A stretch of 64,000 nucleotides of DNA from contig OX596342.1 in assembly GCA_951394405.1 (NCBI GenBank), positions 310,001-374,000 of the forward strand. The letters are read 5' to 3'. This DNA is from Coprinellus micaceus (Eukaryota; Basidiomycota; Agaricomycetes; Agaricales; Psathyrellaceae). Shown here piece by piece: positions 57,371-64,000 of this stretch. Each line of letters opens with the position of its first letter. The first letter of the stretch is position 1. Both the position numbers and the translations under genes were made by a program. The notes beneath the pieces are model-generated. The model did no database searches. It saw only the letters and a list, made by a program, of their open reading frames with translations, and was not told the DNA's origin.

Positions 57371-59774
57371 CTAAAAATCATCGTCTGTGTCGAGGTAGCT
57401 GGGGATATCCCAGGTGCGGGGAGTGACGTTGATAGCCGCCATAAAGGCTTTGAAGGTGAGCATGCCGTCGTACGTGACCCGGTTCGACTCTTGGTTGTTA
57501 CCAATCCGACAGTGATGGTTTGCTCTGGCCTTCGCAAACAGCTTGCGGAGGGGCTCGATCCACTCCTCGAAGAGGCCAGTAAATTCAGGTTTTACCGCAT
57601 CGCGGATAACCTCCCCCCCGTCAGGCCCAACAGTCAGGATGGCGCTTTTGAGCTGCCAGCTGGTTGTCGTGCTGGTGACCAGCTCCTGCACCGCCGGATG
57701 GATGGTGGCTTCACGTGTGCCAGCCTTCAAGTCGTAGTGAAGAGCAGCCCAAACGAGGATCCAGAAGAGAGACTCGAGATCATGGCGGAACCAGTGGGCA
57801 GGATGGTTGGGAAGAACGAGGTCGAGTGCCATGAACGGCCAAGTCCCAGTTCGGTCTTCGGGTTTGGAGAGGTCGTCATCGTCTCGGTCGAGAAATTTGG
57901 CCATGTCCCAGTCATTGAGGACGCCTTTGACTTTGTCTCCGGCGAGCTTGAAAACCATGAGGTTACCTTCGCTCAGGTCGCGGTGTAGCACCTTGCCCAT
58001 CTTGCGAGCGAGGTAAAGGCCTGGGAATGACGTTAGCACAAGGCTGTCGAAGAGGAAGTCGACGCTTACATTCAACACAATCGAGCCACGCTTTTTTGAA
58101 GCTTTCCATAGATCCTGCTTCCCAGAGCTTGTGGTAGAACTTGCCCATCATACCACGAAGCACCCGCTCCTTATGGTTATCGGCAGTGAGGTCGAGGCCG
58201 AGTCGAAGCCAGGGGAGCTCGAGGTCCTCAGCGGCGAACGTTCGGGTGAAAGTGAAATCGGGAAGGTGGTCGTGCGCCACTTTAGGGAGCCTTTCCTTTA
58301 GCGCTTCGACGACCTCGATCTCCGAGAGGCGGTTCTTCGACGGCCAGCTGAGCTTGTACACGAACTCCTCGTCGGAGAATGTGCCGTCGGGTAGGCGACG
58401 CTGGACCTTGTACACAGCTGTCGCACGTCCAATAAGCTCGTCGGGCCGCTGGATGACCTGGCTGACCCGGAGGCATATGCCGGAGGAGGCAGAGGTTTCG
58501 GGATATTCGAAGACGGATCCAACGACCTCCCCGACAGGGCGCGCCTGCTCGGCCTCCTTCTCGTGAGCCGACGCTCGAAGGTGCGGGTCGAACCCAGCAC
58601 GAAGCCGATCGCATTTGTTCATAGCGTAGAGGACGAGGGCGAGCTTCGAGGGCTCCTCCACAAAGGAGAAGGAGGCTACGCAGGTGACTAGAAACCTGTC
58701 GAAGTAGCACACGGTCACCGTAAATCGGTCGACTACCAACCCCACCACATAGTACCGGCTGCTCGACGCCATCGCCTCGGTTGCATATAGGGGGAGAAGG
58801 GAATTGCGCAGAGGTGGCTCGTCATCTCGGCGCTGTTTCTTCGACACACTCCCCTCTGTATCGTCAGTATCCTTGATAGAGTCAAAGGAGCGTTTCAGCG
58901 TGGAATTCGATCGTTTCGAAGATCCGCTGGACTGAATACTGGTGCACGGTACTTGACTGCTGGTGGAAGCCTTGGGTTTAGCTTCGTTCGATGGTCCGGG
59001 CCCCGTCTCCGTATTGGCGGGTTCCTTTGATATCTCAACATCCTGAGTAGGGTGAGCTCGGTGAGAAGCTTCGGTGTTGGCGGCGTGCCCGGATTCCACA
59101 GCAGGTTCCCCCTCAGTATCCGAATCGCTCCAGTTCCACTCGTCATCTACTTCGCCGTCATCCTCCTTGTCCTCGACGGGAAGACGTTTGACCTCGACGA
59201 GGCCCTTGGACACTGCCAGCGCTGGGGCAGTGCCGTCGGGAGGGAGGGGTGCCCATGCATTGATTACGTCTGGTAGGCGTTGTCGAACGCGGCTGGTTGG
59301 ATTTTGGCAAAGTCGATCCCAGAAAGTCTCCGTAAATTTGCCACTGGCTTTATCACCCAGCATGTTGGAGGCTTCCTTCAGCAGTTGGCTCGAGACGGCA
59401 TGGAATGACTTCTGAAGGTCGTCGTCCTTGGTGCATTCCTCGTACGTTGCCCTCTCCCTTTCCTCCAGCGCGATCCGTGAAGCCAGAAGCTCATCCACCA
59501 CTTCATTTTCGATCCCCCAGACTTCGTGCGCAAATTTAGCCAGGTCTACCCCGATGTGAATGTTGGTACCGATCTCGTTCTCGAGCTGTTGGAAGAGAGC
59601 CAGCGGCGCGACCTCGAGGCCTGTTGATGGGTTGAATTGGGTTAAATAAGGCCCCAAGGGCTTTGGCGGGGATAACTCACTAGTTGCAGCGCTAGACACT
59701 GAGTTGTAGTTAGAATATGACTCGGAGGTGCACGAGCTGCACGAGGAGGGGCAAGAGTCGTGGTCCATGGTCAT
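57371..59774 (-). CDS. FunK1-type fungal protein kinase (copy T)
   Basis: Exons 59774-59681, about 59620-58070, 58020-57371; introns of about 60 nt (GTGAGT...ACAG) and 49 nt; about 764 residues. The first intron is a multiple of three and open, so retention would add 20 residues; splicing is preferred because copy Q has an intron at the same position. Starts MTMDHDSCPSSCSSCTSESY, then LALFQQLENEIGTNIHIGVD and FAHEVWGIENEVV. A long acidic linker (DGEVDDEWNWSDSDTEGEPA) precedes STLKRSFDSIKDTDDTEGSV. Kinase from DELIGRATAVYKVQRR; last exon has HRD 561-563, N568 and D585 in LNDWDMAKF. The activation segment is GTWPFMALDL instead of GTPPFMA. Ends RTWDIPSYLDTDDDF. Confidence 0.9.
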
Positions 59775-60635
59775 GGTTTAGGTTCAAGCTGTGAGTAACG
59801 CCGCCGACGCGATGACCACAATTGACCCCGTTCCCGTTTGGGATGGCACGTGATGGCGTCGCCGGCTTCTCACAGGTCGCCGGATAGGGGCTTGCTCCTC
59901 CCAACTCAAACTTGAACCCCAGTGAGATCGCGCACTGTTGCGGCCGGTTTGCGGCGATTCAGGCAGGTTCAGTGGGTGGGGAACGGTTTACAGCTGTTGG
60001 ATCAACAAGCCATTGATGATGTAATCGTTTCGTTCGGCGACTGTCACACAATCAACCGCTCTCAACCTGAACCCACCACATGAATTTCCGGGCGGCCCTT
60101 CGACTTTCATGAGCTCTGGCGGCCCATATACCTCAGATACATCGCCTCCGAAGGCTCTGAAGATACGAGCCTACCACATTCACAGTGCTACCAAGCTGTA
60201 TTATGTTGATAAAATCTTCGGCATCATCTCCAGAGCCAAACGAGCTTGCAGGGGGTTGGGAGGATGGCATTGAAGAGAATGGATGTGGGGCTTTATCTGG
60301 GTTGGGACATGGTGCGTTACGCCCTTACGCTTCCCTTCGTTGACTGACCTAGAGTTTCTTAGCATGTAACTCATTAGTTTAATTAGTCCTTCACGAATGC
60401 AACCGCCTTCCTCCACTCCTCAATGTCTGACTGAGCCGACCTAATCTCGCTCCTACCCCTGTTCTTGTCTGCTGCAAAGCAACTTGAGTGGATAACATCA
60501 ATCAGCGGCACACGCCCACGTGCATGAGAAATCGCGTCGACGCCAAGCAGGGCGTGTCGCGTTATCAACATCGCTCGCTCCTCTCCAGCTCTCCATCTCC
60601 TTCCTCCACGCTCCTTGGGGCTGCTTCGCACCTGC
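59775..60635. other. Intergenic; possible 5' end of the transposon
   Basis: Promoter of FunK1 copy T and the upstream part of the transposable element to the right. The element's terminal inverted repeat must lie here or further left, but I could not identify it because the other end is outside the window. Confidence 0.4.
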
Positions 60636-63600
60636 ATGGCTCAACAGAAGGAGTATACATGCTCGTGTGAGAAGTTCTGCAAGGGTATCCCTCGTGTTCT
60701 CAAGCGGTCGAAATGGTTTCGGCATCAAGCTTTCCTCAAGCTCTCCGGTCTCTCGCCAAGTCGTCGATCACGGGTACAAGAAGTATGGCACTTCATTTGA
60801 CTTTCTTTAATCGTTATCTGACATCAAGAAGGGAGGTCAGGTTGGGACCAGTGCCGCACCGCTACTGGGTGGTCCTTCGGCGCAGCCATTAGCAGCGGAT
60901 TATCATGGAAGTAGTGACGACCCAGGTATGTCCCTGCTATCCTGTACCTTCGGCCGTGATATTCACCGCTTCGCTTTTCAAGGTGCCCCAGGTGTTCTGC
61001 AACCCATGGGAGAAGATGACGGGGGATTCAGCGGCGGCAGAGCTTCGCCACAGTTGGGTGAAGACATTGGGTCCCAAAGCAACAACCCTGCGTCATCTCT
61101 GCTTGGTGGACCTAACAATGATGGGCTTTTGGCATTCGAGGACACTGGTCTAGGGTCTGGTAGCAACATTTTGGCAACCGGCGGGCCTTCGACACAGGAA
61201 GGCACAGGTCTGGCATCTGGCAGCAATCTCGCAACAAACGGCGGGCTTCAAGAGGGTGGTGGGGTGGTCACGGGCAACCCTCCTGGGCAGGATAGTGCAT
61301 TAGAGGCCGAATCCAGGAGTATGAGCAACACGGGGCCACAACAAGCTGGACAGGACCAGCCGTCGTCTCCCAACTCCCCTCGATATGATGATGCCCTCCC
61401 AGCCACGATGACCGGCTCATGTGTTCCAGCCCTCGATGACTCCATCAAGTTTCGCCATGCACTTGAAGCCGCATCGCTCGATAATGGAGATCTCTCCGAG
61501 GAACAGCTCCATCGGCTTCGTAACCCCAGTCCTCTTGCTGAGAGCCTCGATGCTGACACTCTGCTTTCCCTCAAGATGTTCTTGTCAACACAGAACGCCG
61601 CAGAGAGAGTTTATCGTGACGTCCGACTCGACCTTCTCGAAGAAAGTCCGGAACGTGAAATTCTGTCTTATGAAGCCGTTAAACAAAAGGTCGAGGAACT
61701 TACAGGTGTGACCCCACTGATTCACCACATGTGCCCCGAAACCTGCGTGGCGTACACCGGTCCATACAAGGACCTCGACACCTGTCCCAAATGCAATGGT
61801 CCCCGGTACGACCCCAAGACGAAGAAGCCACTTCAATACTTCCACACAATGCCCCTCGGACCCCAAATTCAAGCACGTTGGAAGGATCCTGCCTCCGCAA
61901 ACCTCATGCTACACCGTGCCAGGGAAACAGAGAAGATCATGGCTCATCTTCGCAACCCTGGATCCGGTGGCCTCCTTGACGAATACACCGACATCTATCA
62001 TGGTCAGGACTACCTCGAAGCTGTGACCCGTGGTGATATCGGCCCTGACGACACCACTCTCCTATTCTCGATGGATGGAGCCCAGCTGTATCAAGACAAG
62101 AAGTCCGACTGTTGGATTTACGTGTGGGTCATCCTCGACATGGCACCAGACCACCGCTACAAGAAGAGGCACGTTATTCCCGGGGGTGTTATTCCTGGGC
62201 CGAACAAGCCTCAACATATGGAGTCGTTTCTGTTTCCCGGCTTCCACCATCTCGCCGCTCTTCAGAAGGAAGGCCTTGCCATATACAATGGCGTGACCCA
62301 GTCCCTTTCGAGCACCAACCTCTTCCTGCTTCTTGGTACTGCTGATGGTCCAGGCGGCGTTTACTTCACGGGATTGGTTGGGCATCACGGGTACCACTTC
62401 TGTCGCCTCTACTGTGGTATCACGGGGAGACACAAACCAGCGGGGTCTCATTTTTATGGTGCCCTTCTCAAACCCAACAACTACGACGAGCCCAGATGCA
62501 ACCACCCTGACATCGAGGCTGCAAGCATTGGTGGTCCGGATGCAGCGAGGTACCAAGAAAACCTCATCACTCTCCTAAACTCAACCAGCAAGACCAACTA
62601 TGCAGACCGCCGTAAAACTACTGGACTATCATCAACCTCCATATTCAGTGGCCTCCCTTCCAACCGACGTCTCCCTCTTCCCCATGGATTTGTAGGGGAT
62701 AGCATGCACGTTCCGACACTCAACCTTGGCGACCTCTTCCTCCCACTTTGGAGAGGGATGTTCACATGCGACTCTGATGAAGGTGATAATACATCGACTT
62801 GGACATGGGCTGTCCTCAAGGGTACCGTCTGGACGCAGCATGGGGGAGCAGTTGGAGCCTGCCGGTCATATCTTCCGGGCTCATTTGACCGACCACCCCG
62901 AGACTTGGCCAAGAAAATCAAGAGTGGCTACAAGGCCAAGGAGTGGCAGCACTACTTCTATGGCCTTGCTGTTGCACTTCTATACCAGATTCTCCCCACC
63001 GAATACTGGAAGAACTTCTGCAAGCTCGTTTACGCCGTTCGCCTTCTTCACCAACGTAACATATCACGCGCCCATCTCCTTGACGCCCATCGATATATGT
63101 CCGAGTTTCATGAAGAATTCGAGCGCCTCTATGTTCAACGGAACGTCTCCCGCCTTCATTTCATGCGCCCCTGTCTCCATTTTCTTCTGCATATGGCTCT
63201 GGAGACTGTGCGTGTGGGGCCTGTGCCCTTGTCCTCAACATGGATAATCGAGCGCATGATCGGCATCTTGGGAGGGCAGATTCGACAGCCGTCAAATCCC
63301 TACCATAACCTCTCGCAACGTGGGTTGCAGCAGTGTCAAGTCAACGCGCTTCTTGCTGCGTACCCCAGCCTTTCACGGGACAAGACATCGACCCCCAAAC
63401 TTGTCGAAACACTTGGCGACGAATATTCCTTTTTATCAGCACGGGAAAGGACACCTCGGGTCCATCTGGGACCAGGCGGCGAGGCCATCCGCAAGTACTT
63501 TGTTGACGAGGAGGCATGTATTGGAAATTCTCCCCCACCCAACTGGAATGGACCACGTATTCGCCGGTGGGCTCGCTTGCAGCTTCCAAACGGCCAAATC

Positions 63601-64000
63601 GCTCGGTGTGCCTGGAAGGAGTGTGCCAAGTCTGTTGAGAATGTGCGACGGGCACGCTGCGTGAAGGTACGTTTAATCAACACTTAATTCTACTAGTCCA
63701 TGTTTGCTGACGCAGGTTGCTTCTAGCTCCGGATAAACAATGGTATCCGATTTGGGGAGGTCAGATTCTTCTTCTACGGTCAATTTGGTGACGAGACCGA
63801 GAAGCGCCCACTTGCATTGGTATCACTATACTCGCAGATTGATAGTGCCCTTTTCGAGGAGTCCTGTTGGACCTTGCCATCAGTGACAGACCTTGGGGAT
63901 GCTGGTCTCTGTGTTGTTGATGCCAAGTGCATTCTATCGGTTGTCGCTGCCATACCATGGTCTGTCCGACCTGACATGGCACAGCACACTGACCGTCTGT
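60636..64000 (+). CDS. CACTA-type (Tnp2-like) transposase, 3' end beyond the window
   Basis: DNA transposase of the Tnp2-like/Plavaka-type elements common in Agaricomycetes. Exons 60636-60773, 60841-60925, 60983-63666, 63727 to the window end; introns 57-67 nt; about 1060 residues visible and intact. The N-terminus has a cysteine-histidine cluster (C9, C11, C15 and H30: CSCEKFC...WFRH), probably DNA-binding. Further on: a zinc-type HHMCPETC...CPKCNGPRY, the conserved DEYTDIYHGQDYLEAV and LFSMDGAQLYQDKKSDCWIY region, FPGFHHLAALQKEGL, GLVGHHGYHFCRLYCGITGR, DSMHVPTLNLGDLFLPLWRG, and WIIERMIGILGGQIRQPSNP. The last exon begins LRINNGIRFGEVRFFFYGQF. No stop or frameshift is seen, so the copy may be recently active. 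Confidence 0.88.

Overview
This window is nuclear DNA from a mushroom-forming basidiomycete (Agaricomycetes). The evidence is the density of very short introns (mostly 44-80 nt, consensus GTRNGT...YAG), a run of FunK1-type fungal protein kinases, a fungal-type MYND zinc-finger protein, a Mis12 kinetochore protein, and a basidiomycete CACTA/Tnp2-type transposase. There are no bacterial operons, ribosomal RNA genes or CRISPR arrays. I also saw no tRNA gene by eye. All gene models were assembled by hand from reading frames and splice consensus.

Layout. 1-2.2 kb: two F-box genes on the minus strand (one cut by the window edge). 2.2-10.2 kb: no convincing gene; two pairs of old, diverged tandem duplications (about 4.3-5.9 kb and 6.4-7.4 kb) and long polypyrimidine tracts. 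10.2-12.7 kb: a multi-exon gene resembling the N-terminal half of SKN1/KRE6/Sbg1 beta-glucan synthesis proteins, with a frame break at a poly-G run and no visible glycosyl hydrolase domain. 14.37 kb: a 78-bp foldback element with 9-bp target duplications. 14.6-18 kb: two more F-box genes, an inverted copy of the first pair. 18.2-21.1 kb: tandem NmrA-like NAD(P)-binding oxidoreductases with identical exon sizes. 21.8-33.4 kb: a FunK1 array (a 3' fragment, one rearranged copy, three complete genes). 33.8-34.4 kb: a 545-bp non-autonomous Mutator-like element. 34.9-36.1 kb: Mis12. 36.8-39 kb: MYND zinc finger gene with a frame break. 39.4-50.6 kb: two face-to-face paralogues of a multi-pass membrane protein around an AMID/FSP1-like flavoprotein gene. 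51.7-59.8 kb: three more FunK1 genes. 60.6-64 kb: an intact Tnp2-type transposase running off the window.

Taken together, this is a gene-duplication hotspot: F-box, FunK1, NmrA and membrane-protein families have each multiplied locally, often as inverted pairs, beside mobile elements, with single-copy housekeeping genes (Mis12, the AMID-like gene) embedded. Several genes carry an extremely small first coding exon (7, 13 or 14 nt), so ordinary ORF-based annotation would miss their true start codons.
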